A DNA stretch of 55,708 nt from Defluviitaleaceae bacterium (lineage in GTDB: Bacteria > Bacillota > Clostridia > Lachnospirales > WRAX01), in contig WRAX01000013.1 in NCBI GenBank assembly GCA_009779935.1, forward strand, positions 1-55,708. Reading direction: 5' to 3'. How positions within the stretch are numbered: position 1 is the stretch's first letter; every line of letters begins with the position of its first letter. The position numbers and the translations under genes were made by a program. Positions 19,140 to 27,659 of the stretch are shown one piece after another. The notes beneath the pieces are model-generated. The model worked only from the letters and a program-made list of their open reading frames with translations, made no database searches and was not told the DNA's origin.

Positions 19140-19168
19140 AGTATAATACAAATTCCGCCAAAATTCAA
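19140..19168 (-). promoter_or_regulatory. Promoter of the ispE operon
   Basis: Minus strand: -35 TTGAAT (19163-19168), 17-base spacer, -10 TATACT (19140-19145), about 57 bases before the ispE start. Confidence 0.7.
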
Positions 19169-19180
19169 ATTAAGTTAGTA

Positions 19181-19209
19181 TTACAAAAATTTGGCATTTA
19201 TGTTATAAT
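19181..19209 (+). promoter_or_regulatory. Promoter of proC
   Basis: -35 TTACAA (19181-19186), 17-base spacer, -10 TATAAT (19204-19209), about 30 bases before the proC start. Divergent from the ispE promoter with 12 bases between the two -35 boxes. Confidence 0.75.
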
Positions 19210-19239
19210 AGGGAAAAAGTGATTTTTGGAGGTTGCAAA

Positions 19240-20052
19240 ATGGCGATTAAATTGGGGTTTATCGGGGCCGGCAACATGGCCAGTGCAATTATCGGCGGCG
19301 TGGTAGCCAGTAAAAAATTTTTAGGGGCAAATATTTATGTATCCAACAAAAGTGCAGGTAAAGTTGAAAAATTAGCAGAAAAATTTGGTATACAACCCGC
19401 CAGCAACAAGACGGTGGCAGAAACGGCCGATGTAATATTTTTGTGCGTAAAGCCCAATACATATGATGCCGTAATTGCCGAAGTAAAAAGTGTTACTACT
19501 GCCAATAAAATTGTGGTGGCAATTGCGGCAGGCAAAACTGTGCAGTATTTGGAAGCGGCATTTGGCGGTGCAAATGCTCCAAAAATTGTGCGTGCCATGC
19601 CCAACACCCCAAGCCTTGTAAAACAAGGTATGACGGCGATTTGCCCGGCACAAAACGTGCCGCAAAAAGATGCCAACTTGGTGCTGGACATATTTGCCGC
19701 CATAGGGCAGGCAGAATTTTTACCGGAAGCCCTTTTTGATGCTTTTACAGGCGTTGCGGGCTCTTCCCCCGCCTATGCCTTTATGTTTGTGGAGGCTATG
19801 GCGGATGCAGGCGTTGCCCATGGCCTGCCAAGGGATGCCGCCATGCGCTTTTCCGCCCAAGCCCTGTTGGGTGCGGCACAAATGGTTCTATCCACAGGCA
19901 ACCATCCCGGTGCGTTAAAAGATGGGGTTTGCTCCCCGGGCGGCGCAACCATAGCCGCCGTTGCCAAATTGGAGGAGCAGGGCTTTCGCAACGCAATAAT
20001 CCAAGGGGTAAATGCCTGCGTGGAAAAGTCCATAAAAATGCAGGGTGAATAA
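19240..20052 (+). CDS. proC: Pyrroline-5-carboxylate reductase
   Basis: 270 residues. Last step of proline synthesis: NAD(P)H reduction of pyrroline-5-carboxylate. The N-terminal Rossmann motif (LGFIGAGNMASAIIGG), VRAMPNTPSLVKQGMTA and the C-terminal signature (DGVCSPGGATIAAVAKLEE) are typical. The start is ATG 19240 with GGAGG seven bases upstream. Monocistronic, with its own promoter and terminator. Confidence 0.95.
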   Translation: MAIKLGFIGAGNMASAIIGGVVASKKFLGANIYVSNKSAGKVEKLAEKFGIQPASNKTVAETADVIFLCVKPNTYDAVIAEVKSVTTANKIVVAIAAGKTVQYLEAAFGGANAPKIVRAMPNTPSLVKQGMTAICPAQNVPQKDANLVLDIFAAIGQAEFLPEALFDAFTGVAGSSPAYAFMFVEAMADAGVAHGLPRDAAMRFSAQALLGAAQMVLSTGNHPGALKDGVCSPGGATIAAVAKLEEQGFRNAIIQGVNACVEKSIKMQGE

Positions 20053-20058
20053 AAGCAT

Positions 20059-20098
20059 AACGCCATTGCAGTCTTAACCCGCAATGGCGTTGTTTTTT
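20059..20098 (+). terminator. proC terminator
   Basis: AACGCCATTGC (20059-20069) pairs with GCAATGGCGTT (20081-20091), followed by GTTTTTTCT. It probably also stops the opposing operon that ends at 20099. Confidence 0.9.
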
Positions 20099-20347
20099 CT
20101 ACCTCTGCGCCTTCTCATCCAATTGCTTGGATCCAATAGCGAAATAGATAATAGGCCCGATAATGCTGACAAGGATTATTAACAGCAACCATAAAATCTT
20201 CTCATTACCCGCCACGGGCTTGCGCAAACAGCTGACTAGTGCCGACACAAACAGGGCAAGCTGGATAATTGCCAGCGGTATCATCGCCAACAGCAGGGTT
20301 CTATATGCCTCCCAAATTTCCGCAAATGAATAGTATAGCATGCGCAC
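20099..20347 (-). CDS. PLDc_N-domain miniprotein (copy 3)
   Basis: 82 residues, two membrane helices with a Lys-rich loop between them, ending GPIIYFAIGSKQLDEKAQR. This is the PLDc_N (phospholipase D N-terminal-like) domain found alone in small membrane proteins such as Bacillus YxlE. It is the last gene of an ABC transporter operon and a close paralogue of the next copy (both share the SKQLDEK ending). Confidence 0.8.
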   Translation of the reverse strand: MRMLYYSFAEIWEAYRTLLLAMIPLAIIQLALFVSALVSCLRKPVAGNEKILWLLLIILVSIIGPIIYFAIGSKQLDEKAQR

Positions 20348-20355
20348 CCTCCTCG

Positions 20356-20637
20356 CTAATCAAAATTGCCGTATTCTTTAGGGTCATCCCAGGTAATTGC
20401 CTTTTCATCCAGTTGTTTGGAGCCAAAAGCCAAATAAATGATGGGCCCAATGGTGTTAACAAGCACAATTGCCAAAACCCAGCCAATTTTTGCGCTTGCA
20501 GACACTGGCTTGCGTACCAAATTAACCAAGGAAACACTCATCAATATCAAATCAAGCGCAATTACAGGGATTATGGCTAACAAAAAAATTCTATGCACTT
20601 CCCAAATTTCCGTCCAAATTTCTGCAAGGTAGTCCAT
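20356..20637 (-). CDS. PLDc_N-domain miniprotein (copy 2)
   Basis: 93 residues with two membrane helices, a KPVSASAKIGW loop and GPIIYLAFGSKQLDEKA, then a short acidic tail. Paralogue of its neighbours. Its ATG shares a base with the stop of copy 1, so the two are translationally coupled. By analogy with YxlE it may act with the ABC transporter or restrain a regulator; the function is unproven. Confidence 0.8.
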   Translation of the reverse strand: MDYLAEIWTEIWEVHRIFLLAIIPVIALDLILMSVSLVNLVRKPVSASAKIGWVLAIVLVNTIGPIIYLAFGSKQLDEKAITWDDPKEYGNFD

Positions 20638-20858
20638 TATGCCGCTCCCCCTTTCGCTTCAAGCTCCTTTAACTGCTTTCTTCCGATAATTAGGTAGATA
20701 ATCTGCCCAATCCAGCTGGAAAGCACAATTATCAAGCACCATAAAAGCTTTTCTTCGTTTGGTACTTTTTTAGTAAGGCAACTGATAAGGCAAAGTATCA
20801 TAGGCAAAAAGCTTGCACCTGCAATGCCCAGCCAAATTAAAATTGTTCCAACAGCCAT
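20637..20858 (-). CDS. PLDc_N-domain miniprotein (copy 1)
   Basis: 73 residues, two membrane helices, conserved IGQIIYLIIGRKQLKELE. The most divergent of the three tandem copies. Begins three bases after the permease stop. Confidence 0.8.
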   Translation of the reverse strand: MAVGTILIWLGIAGASFLPMILCLISCLTKKVPNEEKLLWCLIIVLSSWIGQIIYLIIGRKQLKELEAKGGAA

Positions 20859-20861
20859 ATA

Positions 20862-21629
20862 CTACAACTCCTTTTTCTTCAAGATATGTATGGATGCAAC
20901 CAATAATACAGCCGAAACCCCAAGGGTAATAAGGATATTAGCAAGCAAATGCCTGCTAAAATAGCCTGTGGAAACCTCCACAGCCCTGCCTACTAAGCCA
21001 AATGGTAAAAAGTCCCGTACCCGTTGTACAACATCAAAAATAACAAGAGCAAACCATGACAAAAGCCCAAAAACGGCCGATGTGGATGGTTTTTTAGCAA
21101 TGGTTGAAAAGAAAATGCTTGATACTAAGAAAAACAACAAAAGCACCCAAAACACCAACCCACCAAGCATGGCATCACCAAATCGCCCTGCCCCATCAAA
21201 AAGTATGTATGTATAAAAATGGGCAACCAACGTGGAAACCATCATTACCACCAAAGATGTTAAAGCCATCACAGTAAATTTAGACATTACGAAGGTGGTG
21301 TGGGTAAGCCCCTTCATCAGCATCATGGGGGCTGTTCCTCTGCGTTTTTCATCCAGTATCACACCCATATACAGCAGGATGATGGCGATAACACCAATTT
21401 GCCCAATGTTCATGTAAAAATTTGCATAACCATCAGCCCAAGTGGGTTCGGGAAATAAAAAGTCCATTTCGCCCGCAGGGATGAACATGTTAATAAATTC
21501 CACCATATACCGCCCCATTAAGGGTCCCAGCAAGGCAAAGGATGCAAACACGCAAGCAAGCACAAAAAGCCGCTTATTACGCAAGGTTTCCATAATTTCT
21601 TTGCGGATAAAAGTTATATAAGTATTCAT
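20862..21629 (-). CDS. ABC-2 type transporter permease
   Basis: 255 residues with six predicted membrane helices and a cytoplasmic N-terminus (FIRKEIMETLRNKRLFVLA) typical of ABC-2 exporter permeases (NatB/YxlG-like). Its ATG overlaps the stop of the ATPase gene by one base (TAATG). It forms the membrane part of the exporter with the ATPase upstream; the substrate is unknown. Confidence 0.85.
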   Translation of the reverse strand: MNTYITFIRKEIMETLRNKRLFVLACVFASFALLGPLMGRYMVEFINMFIPAGEMDFLFPEPTWADGYANFYMNIGQIGVIAIILLYMGVILDEKRRGTAPMMLMKGLTHTTFVMSKFTVMALTSLVVMMVSTLVAHFYTYILFDGAGRFGDAMLGGLVFWVLLLFFLVSSIFFSTIAKKPSTSAVFGLLSWFALVIFDVVQRVRDFLPFGLVGRAVEVSTGYFSRHLLANILITLGVSAVLLVASIHILKKKEL

Positions 21630-22561
21630 TATTTGGTCACCTCGTAAAATATGTCGTCAAGGGTTGGCGCATCGGTGTGCAGGCCTTTGAAGGGCATTGC
21701 TGCATTGCTAAGAATTTTTGCCGAAAGTTTGCTGATTTCGGCAGGCGTTATATTATCGGACTGGATAATGATGCGCATCGCATCATCCGTCACATTAAGT
21801 CCACCGGAAGCTGCTTGGCGTATTTGCTCGCCAAACTTATCACAGTCATCTTGATTGTAAAAGGTGATTTTTACACTGTCCTGTCGGGTAAAGCGGCTTT
21901 TTATCTCCGCAAGGGTGCCCTGCTCCACCACATTCCCTTTTTCGATGATTATGATATGGTCACAAATATTTTCCACATCAGACAAAATATGGGTGGACAG
22001 TACAACAGATGTTTTGCCACGCAAGCTGCTAATAATTTCCATAATATCCCGCCTGCCCATGGGGTCCAGTGCGGAAATGGGCTCATCCATAAACACTACG
22101 GCGGGGCTGTTTACCAGGGCTTGGGCAATGCCCAAACGCTGGCGCATCCCACGGGAATAGCCCGAAATTTTGGTTTTAACCCCATCTAAGCCAACCTGCT
22201 TTAACAGGTCATCCACATGGCTTTTTCGCTCATTTTCCGGCATGTTGCATAGGCGGGCGCATAAATCCAAAAACTCCCACCCCGTCATATATCCATAAAA
22301 ACCCGGCACATCCGGCAAATAGCCCACGGCACGTATGCCCTTGCCAAAGGTTTCTTTTTTGCCCATTATGGCAAATTCGCCTGATGTGGGCTTTTTCATC
22401 CCCGTCAGCATTTTAATGGTAGTGGTTTTGCCTGCGCCATTTTTGCCCAAAAAGCCGCAAATTGCGCCTTGTGGCACGGCCAAGTCGATATTATTTACGG
22501 CTGTGGCGGTTTTGAAACGTTTGGTAAGCCCAAAGGTTTCTACGGCCATTGTTTGGCTCAT
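21629..22561 (-). CDS. ABC transporter ATP-binding protein
   Basis: 310 residues. Walker A (GFLGKNGAGKTTTIKML), signature (SGYSRGMRQRLGIAQAL) and Walker B (VVFMDEPISALDPMG) are intact, and the C-terminal extension (about 230-310) is that of DrrA/NatA-type exporters. First gene of an operon ATPase-permease-three PLDc_N proteins, the same set as yxlF-yxlG-yxlE of the Bacillus subtilis sigY operon, though no sigma or anti-sigma gene is here. Confidence 0.92.
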   Translation of the reverse strand: MSQTMAVETFGLTKRFKTATAVNNIDLAVPQGAICGFLGKNGAGKTTTIKMLTGMKKPTSGEFAIMGKKETFGKGIRAVGYLPDVPGFYGYMTGWEFLDLCARLCNMPENERKSHVDDLLKQVGLDGVKTKISGYSRGMRQRLGIAQALVNSPAVVFMDEPISALDPMGRRDIMEIISSLRGKTSVVLSTHILSDVENICDHIIIIEKGNVVEQGTLAEIKSRFTRQDSVKITFYNQDDCDKFGEQIRQAASGGLNVTDDAMRIIIQSDNITPAEISKLSAKILSNAAMPFKGLHTDAPTLDDIFYEVTK

Positions 22562-22603
22562 AAGTCACGCTCCTTAAATTTAGTACCATGTCTATATACG
22601 ATA

Positions 22604-22633
22604 ATTTTACCACAATGTTTGCCAAAATGTCAA
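22604..22633 (-). promoter_or_regulatory. Promoter of the ABC/PLDc_N operon
   Basis: Minus strand: -35 TTGACA (22628-22633), 18-base spacer, -10 TAAAAT (22604-22609), about 43 bases before the ATPase start. Divergent from the aminopeptidase promoter. Confidence 0.65.
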
Positions 22634-22646
22634 TTCAAAAAAGTTC

Positions 22647-22679
22647 TTGACAATTTAATTAGATAAATATATAATTAAA
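22647..22679 (+). promoter_or_regulatory. Aminopeptidase operon promoter with overlapping palindrome
   Basis: -35 TTGACA (22647-22652), 17-base spacer, -10 TATAAT (22670-22675): full consensus. An inverted repeat TTTAATTA (22654-22661) and TAATTAAA (22672-22679) spans the spacer and -10, as expected for an operator where a repressor blocks RNA polymerase. The ArsR-type regulator two genes downstream is the natural candidate (inference). Confidence 0.75.
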
Positions 22680-22707
22680 TTATTAAAATTTGATTAGAGG
22701 TGTGTTT

Positions 22708-23700
22708 ATGGACAAAGATTTAATTAAAAAGATTGTGGCCGCCACCGGCATTATTACCGGCGAGTTGGTGCTGGTACAGTTTTGGGGTGAGGGTGAAGAT
22801 GCGCATATAATGCACGCCGCCGCTGATGCCGTGGCAGCCCTTGGTGCATCCCCTGTAGAAATTATCCAATCCCGCAGGGTTAATGCCCAAAGGTTTTTGG
22901 TTGCAAATGAAAAGGCTTTTGATGGCAAGTATTTCCAACATTTATCGAATTTTGATGCTGTTATTGATATTTTTACCTATCGCCCTGTGGTTTTGGAAAC
23001 ACTGCCGGACAGCTTTCGCATGGATTTGTATGAAAAATACATGTCAAACTTATTTAGTGCGCTATCCGAAGTTAAGCGGTTTAGCCAGATACGCATACCC
23101 ACCGAGGAAAACGCTAAGGAATCCAACCTTAATTTTGAAGATTACAGCAAGCGGATGCTGGCGGCTATGGATGTGGATTACAATGCTTTAAGGGAAGTGT
23201 GCCGTGCCGCCGCCGATGGTTTGCAAGAAAGGACGGAAGTTACGTTGGTAACAGGTGATGGCCACAAACTTAATTTCCAACTGGAAGGCAGGAAGTGGTA
23301 TGTTGATGCAGGTGATGGGGATATTCCCGCAGGGGAAATTTACATTGCCCCTTTGGAAGACAAAACCAATGGCAAAGTATTTTTTGATAAGCTTTTTGCG
23401 GGCTGCTGGGGTGAATTTGCGGACATTGTGTTAACCATCGAAAATGGCGTAATAACTGCAAGTAGTGGCAATGTGTTAGCCGGCCACCTTGCACAGCTGG
23501 ACGATGCCCGCAAAACCATTTGCGAACTGGGTTTAGGTAAAAACCCTAATATTACAGGGCTGTGCGGCTTTACTGTGCTGGACGAAAAAGCTCATGGCAC
23601 TTTCCATATTGGCATTGGCAACAACATAATGTTTGGCGGCAAAAATAGCCCACCATTTCACATGGACTTTGTAGGAGGTAAAGGATGGAAAATTTTATAG
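22708..23700 (+). CDS. Aminopeptidase, M29-like (AmpS/aminopeptidase T group)
   Basis: 330 residues, cytoplasmic. The C-terminal half has the M29-type pattern: GDIPAGEIYIAP, a metal-ligand block LDEKAHGTFHIGIGNN, and HMDF near the end. These metallopeptidases remove N-terminal residues from peptides. The start is ATG 22708 with GAGGTG upstream. First gene of a three-gene operon: its end overlaps the next gene by 16 bases. Confidence 0.75.
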   Translation: MDKDLIKKIVAATGIITGELVLVQFWGEGEDAHIMHAAADAVAALGASPVEIIQSRRVNAQRFLVANEKAFDGKYFQHLSNFDAVIDIFTYRPVVLETLPDSFRMDLYEKYMSNLFSALSEVKRFSQIRIPTEENAKESNLNFEDYSKRMLAAMDVDYNALREVCRAAADGLQERTEVTLVTGDGHKLNFQLEGRKWYVDAGDGDIPAGEIYIAPLEDKTNGKVFFDKLFAGCWGEFADIVLTIENGVITASSGNVLAGHLAQLDDARKTICELGLGKNPNITGLCGFTVLDEKAHGTFHIGIGNNIMFGGKNSPPFHMDFVGGKGWKIL

Positions 23701-24011
23701 AATTTTTACAAGGGCGGCAAGCACTTTGTTTGGCAGAAGCAGAGAAATTAGCAAGGGACAACCGCATGGATGAGGCCAATTTGCAAAAGGCACAAGTTAA
23801 TATTTTTGGGATTTTTGTTACGGTGGCACAAATACCAAATCAGCCGCCTGATTTTTTGGAACATAAAATTGAAGAGATACCGCTGGCTTGGCATAAATCC
23901 CTTGAAGCCGCCATTAAGCATGGGGATTTTGAGAAAGAAACCGTAGAGCGTGCAAAAATTGCCACTATGGAAGAAATTAAGGCAGAACTTACCCGAATGC
24001 AAGGGGGTTGA
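23685..24011 (+). CDS. Hypothetical protein of the aminopeptidase operon
   Basis: 108 residues, mostly helical and charged, soluble, no recognised family. Starts at ATG 23685 within the aminopeptidase end, with GGAGG just upstream, so it is translationally coupled. Lies between a peptidase and an ArsR/DUF2087 regulator and may serve with them. Confidence 0.75.
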   Translation: MENFIEFLQGRQALCLAEAEKLARDNRMDEANLQKAQVNIFGIFVTVAQIPNQPPDFLEHKIEEIPLAWHKSLEAAIKHGDFEKETVERAKIATMEEIKAELTRMQGG

Positions 24012-24016
24012 TTAAG

Positions 24017-24565
24017 ATGAACACTGATATTATCACACTTTTTAAGTGTCTTGCGGACAAGTCCCGCATTCAGATCATAAAATCTTTGGCATTGGAAGAA
24101 ATGTATGTAGAGCGGCTGGCGGAGCGGTTAGGCCTGTCGCCGCCAACCGTGTCCTTTCATTTGAAAAAAATGGAAGCGGCGGGCATTGTAACATCACGAA
24201 AAGAGCAATATTACACAGTTTACACCCTGCGACGTGAAGCATTGACTTTTAGCGTGCTGGACATTATTACAGACCAATACAATATTGATACGGCAGACCT
24301 GCGTGATGGGCTGTACAGGCAATCTGTCCTATCAAATTTTATGGAGTATGGCAAGCTAAAATCCATTCCTGTACAAAGCAAAAAACGGGAAATTGTATTG
24401 GAAGAAATTGCTAAATCCTTCCGCCCAAACCTTAGTTATAGCGAGCGTGATGTAAACATTATAATTGCCGATTTTCATGATGATTTTTGCACCATCAGGC
24501 GGGAAATGGTTGGGCTTGGCATTTTACAGCGTGATAACGGGATTTATCGGGTTAAAAGGTCGTAA
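24017..24565 (+). CDS. ArsR-family regulator with DUF2087 domain
   Basis: About 182 residues. The N-terminal winged helix (residues about 1-85) has the ArsR recognition region VERLAERLGLSPPTVSFHLK. The C-terminal DUF2087 domain (about 110-180, with KKREIVLEEIAKSF and YSERDVNIIIADFHDD) is common in Firmicutes regulators. No metal-binding Cys pair is evident. I choose ATG 24017 (AAGGGGG nine bases upstream) over the in-frame TTG at 24008. It may autoregulate its operon at the palindrome near 22654-22679. Confidence 0.85.
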   Translation: MNTDIITLFKCLADKSRIQIIKSLALEEMYVERLAERLGLSPPTVSFHLKKMEAAGIVTSRKEQYYTVYTLRREALTFSVLDIITDQYNIDTADLRDGLYRQSVLSNFMEYGKLKSIPVQSKKREIVLEEIAKSFRPNLSYSERDVNIIIADFHDDFCTIRREMVGLGILQRDNGIYRVKRS

Positions 24566-24572
24566 AGCGGTG

Positions 24573-25511
24573 TCAAACCCCTGCAATACTGCATAAAATT
24601 TCCGCCAACCGCCTGTCGGCATTAAATGTGGGCAGGTATATAAATTTTTCGCCGCCTGCTTTTATAAAATCCTCACGGGCTTCTATATTAAGTTCCAAAA
24701 TGGTTTCCAAATTGTCTGCTACAAAACCGGGAGCCACAACCAGCAACCGTTTAATGCCTTTGATTGGCAAATTCTTGATGATTTCTTCGGTTTTGGGGCT
24801 CATCCACTCATCCCGCCCAAAAACGGACTGGTATGCAAGTACATGAGACACATCCCCCACCCGCTCCATAATCAGCTTTGTGGTTTGCTGGCATTCCGTG
24901 GGGTATTGGTCGCCATCCTGCACATAGGCAAGGGGAATGTTGTGATAGGAGAATAGCACCCCATCCAGCCCATGCTCCGCTACTGCCGCTTTAATTCCAT
25001 CAGCAAAATAGCTTATATATGCAGGATGTGTGTGAAACGAAGGGATAAAGCACAAATCCACAATTTTGTCGGTTTTATTAAAATATTCCGCCACCCCATC
25101 AAAAATCGCCCCTACCGTTGTGCCGGAATACTGGGGGAAAAGTGGCAAGATAGTCAATTTTGTAACCCCTTCACCCAGCATTTAGTCAAGGGCTTGGCTT
25201 ATGGTTGGCTCGGAATATGTCATTGCGATTTTTACATTAGCATGGGACATCAGCTTCTGCAAATGTGCTTGTTGTGCCCTTGCATAAACTAACAGTGGCG
25301 AACCTTCATCCGTCCAGATGGTTTGATATCGCTTTGCAACTTTCGGCGGACGTTTTCGCAAAATAATGCCGTTTAGTACCAACTTCCACGCTATTCCTTG
25401 CTTTTTAATCACCCGTCTGTCCAATAAAAATGCCCTCAGATACTGCTTTACAGCCTCCTGCGTGGGGCTGTCAGGTGTGCCGAGATTTACTATTAATATA
25501 CCTTCCTTCAT
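24573..25511 (-). pseudogene. hemH: Ferrochelatase/coproporphyrin ferrochelatase with one in-frame stop
   Basis: The two halves form one full-length HemH of about 312 codons. The N-terminal part (ILIVNLGTPDSPTQEAVKQY to TYSEPTISQALD) and the C-terminal part (MLGEGVTKLTILPLFPQYSG, then LFSYHNIPL with the active-site His, and VAPGFVADNLETI) join in the same frame, interrupted only by TAA at 25182-25184. AAA to TAA would restore Lys. The enzyme inserts iron into the porphyrin ring. Either a recent nonsense mutation, a polymorphism or a sequence error; an ATG directly after the stop could reinitiate the second half. No other heme genes are near. Confidence 0.88.
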
Positions 25512-25529
25512 TGCTCGTCCCCCCAAAGC

Positions 25530-25949
25530 TTATTCTGCAATAGATTTAACATTCTTCCATGCTGCAATTACATACAGGACATGCAAAACAAGGCCCGAAA
25601 TTCTTATTGGAAGCACATTGTGAACCAATCGCAAAATATCGTATCCGGCAACAAGCTGTGCGGCCCAAATAAACTGGGTGATGGACAATGCCGCAAACGA
25701 GCCAAGGCCGGCAATTCCCAATACCCTTAAAATCTTTGCAATGCCGACTTTTTTGCGCAATACAACGGTTAGGATGCTTATGGCGACGGCAAGGGCTATG
25801 TGTGCTGTGTATACCACGACGAAAGGCGTAAGTACCAAGAAGCCTGCCTGATAGAGATTTATGTAGTAGGAATACACAATAAGGGCGTAATAAGGAACAA
25901 ACAATATGCCCAGCACCAGCATAAATATCTGTAATTTCGCACTTTTCAT
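25530..25949 (-). CDS. Small four-helix membrane protein
   Basis: 139 residues with four predicted membrane helices and short loops; no family recognised. Starts at ATG 25949 right after the ruvB stop, using GGAGG located in the ruvB end. Cotranscribed with ruvB upstream and hemH downstream. Confidence 0.7.
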   Translation of the reverse strand: MKSAKLQIFMLVLGILFVPYYALIVYSYYINLYQAGFLVLTPFVVVYTAHIALAVAISILTVVLRKKVGIAKILRVLGIAGLGSFAALSITQFIWAAQLVAGYDILRLVHNVLPIRISGLVLHVLYVIAAWKNVKSIAE

Positions 25950-25950
25950 T

Positions 25951-26955
25951 TTAATCATCCTCCAAGAATGTTAATCCAAAGTGTTTGTAACCAAGTGCCG
26001 TAACCACACGCCCGCGCGGGGTGCGGTTTATATAGCCCAATTGCAGCAGATAAGGCTCATAAACATCCTCTATGGTTTCTGCATCCTCGCCAGTAGCGGC
26101 AGAAAGGGTGTCCAACCCAACGGGGCCGCCACCAAACTTTTCAATCATTGCAAGCAGCACATTTCTGTCCACATTATCCAGACCAATTTTATCCACTTCC
26201 AGCAAATCAAGGGCGGCGGCGGCGGATTTGGCGTTAACTGCCCCATCAAACTTAACCATGGCAAAATCCCGCACCCGCTTTAATAGGCGGTTGGCAATGC
26301 GGGGTGTGCCACGGCTTCTGCGGGCAACTTCTTCCGCCCCTTCCTCGTCAATTTCAATACCCAGCACATTAGCAGAACGGGTAACGATTTTGGTAAGCTC
26401 TTCCACCGTATACAGCTCCAAGCGGTTTATAACGCCAAACCTATCCCGCAGGGGTGATGTTAGCAGGCCTATGCGGGTGGTTGCTCCCACCAGCGTAAAT
26501 CTTGGCAAATCCAGCCGCAGGGATTTTGCACCACTACCCTTGCCAATCATAATATCCAGCACAAAGTCCTCCATGGCGGGGTATAGCACTTCTTCAATGG
26601 TGCGGTTAAGGCGGTGTATTTCATCCACAAAAAGCACATCCCCCTCACTAATGTCGTTAAGGATGGCTGCCATGTCCCCTGCCCGCTCGATGCTGGGGCC
26701 TGATGTGTGCTTAATGCTCGCCCCCAATTCTTGGGCTATTATTTGGGACAGGGTTGTTTTACCCAAACCCGGCGGTCCGTACAAAAGAACATGGTCCAAA
26801 GTTTCGCCCCGCATTTTGGCGGCTTGGATGAAGATTTTAAGGCTGCTAACCACCTTTTCCTGTCCAATATAACCCTCGAAGGTGCTGGGGCGCAGCTTTG
26901 GGCTTAATTCCAAATCTTCATCTGTCTCTATCGATGTAATAATTCGTTTGCTCAT
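25951..26955 (-). CDS. ruvB: Holliday junction branch migration ATPase RuvB
   Basis: 334 residues. AAA+ motor that drives Holliday junction branch migration on Ruv[19 protein letters not shown], Walker A ([15 protein letters not shown]), Walker B ([10 protein letters not shown]), sensor [18 protein letters not shown] and the C-terminal winged helix ([16 protein letters not shown]) are all present. The start is ATG 26955 with GGAGG upstream. The frame upstream runs through a REP element and is not natural coding sequence. Confidence 0.97.
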   Translation of the reverse strand: MSKRIITSIETDEDLELSPKLRPSTFEGYIGQEKVVSSLKIFIQAAKMRGETLDHVLLYGPPGLGKTTLSQIIAQELGASIKHTSGPSIERAGDMAAILNDISEGDVLFVDEIHRLNRTIEEVLYPAMEDFVLDIMIGKGSGAKSLRLDLPRFTLVGATTRIGLLTSPLRDRFGVINRLELYTVEELTKIVTRSANVLGIEIDEEGAEEVARRSRGTPRIANRLLKRVRDFAMVKFDGAVNAKSAAAALDLLEVDKIGLDNVDRNVLLAMIEKFGGGPVGLDTLSAATGEDAETIEDVYEPYLLQLGYINRTPRGRVVTALGYKHFGLTFLEDD

Positions 26956-26966
26956 AAAATTCCTCC

Positions 26967-27051
26967 GTAGGGTGGGTGCTTGCCCCCACCCTATGTCTGT
27001 AGGTGCACTGTCCGTCTTGCGGACTTGGGTGGGGGCAAGCACCCACCCTAC
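26967..27051. repeat. Paired inverted REP elements between ruvA and ruvB
   Basis: Two 25-bp units in opposite orientation (26967-26991 and 27027-27051) are exact reverse complements of each other, separated by 35 bases. Each unit is GTAG followed by a near-perfect GC-rich palindrome with a TT loop and one mismatch. This is the layout of REP pairs (BIMEs) mobilised by RAYT transposases. The right unit supplies the ruvA stop codon; the left unit abuts the ruvB ribosome binding site. Confidence 0.9.
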
Positions 27052-27653
27052 TTATTCAAATGCTTCAAAGCCTGGCGTATTATTTGCTCTGCCGTCATAT
27101 CGGTTAGGGCAATTTCCATCACCGCCCGCAGTGCTTCGCTACGGGAATAGCCGAGGGATAACAACGCATCGGTAGCTTCCTGCTTGGATTCGGCATTGCC
27201 TGTGGATATGGTTTGCTGGGGTGATATTTCCTGGGAAATTTTAGCGGATTTTAGCTTATCTTTAAGCTCCAAAACAATACGATTTGCAAGCTTTTTGCCC
27301 ACACCCGGCGCACGCACAAGCTCGTCCGCTTCTTCGGTTAAAATCGCCAGCGCAATGCGGCTGCTATCCAGTGTGGATTGGATGGCGAGGGCAACCTTTG
27401 CCCCCACCCCGCTAACGCCGGTTAACAGGTTGAACATATCCACATCTTCCCTGCTTAAAAAGCCGATTAGGGAAATGTCGTTTTCCTTTACCTGTAAAAC
27501 GGTGTGGATTTGCACCGCCTGCCCTGCCGACAAGCGGGACAAAGTGGTAGCCGATGCTTGGATATGGTAGCCCAATGCTCCTGCTTCCAGCACCAAAGCC
27601 CCCTCGCCCACTTGGGCTACTTTGCCGTTTATGTATGCTATCAAATCACTCAC
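27048..27653 (-). CDS. ruvA: Holliday junction-binding protein RuvA
   Basis: About 201 residues. Binds the four-way junction and loads RuvB. N-terminal OB fold ([20 protein letters not shown]), helix-hairpin-helix region ([16 protein letters not shown] and [20 protein letters not shown]) and the flexible C-terminal RuvB-binding domain ([15 protein letters not shown]). The start may be GTG 27653 or TTG 27644; the latter gives the family-typical MIAYI beginning and has GGAG eight bases upstream. The TAG stop lies inside a REP element. Confidence 0.95.
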   Translation of the reverse strand: MSDLIAYINGKVAQVGEGALVLEAGALGYHIQASATTLSRLSAGQAVQIHTVLQVKENDISLIGFLSREDVDMFNLLTGVSGVGAKVALAIQSTLDSSRIALAILTEEADELVRAPGVGKKLANRIVLELKDKLKSAKISQEISPQQTISTGNAESKQEATDALLSLGYSRSEALRAVMEIALTDMTAEQIIRQALKHLNK

Positions 27654-27659
27654 TCCACC

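Noticed and set aside
25182-25184. Codon reassignment of TAA in hemH
   Set aside because: TAA is used as a normal stop by many genes in this window (e.g. ruvB, rnhA-side genes, proC), so a local lesion or error is simpler.
26072-26872. 266-codon plus-strand frame antisense to ruvB
   Set aside because: ruvB is unambiguous; the antisense translation is Ser/Arg-rich with no domain.
26956-27042. N-terminal extension of RuvB
   Set aside because: The extension translates the REP element; GGAGG and the family start support ATG 26955.
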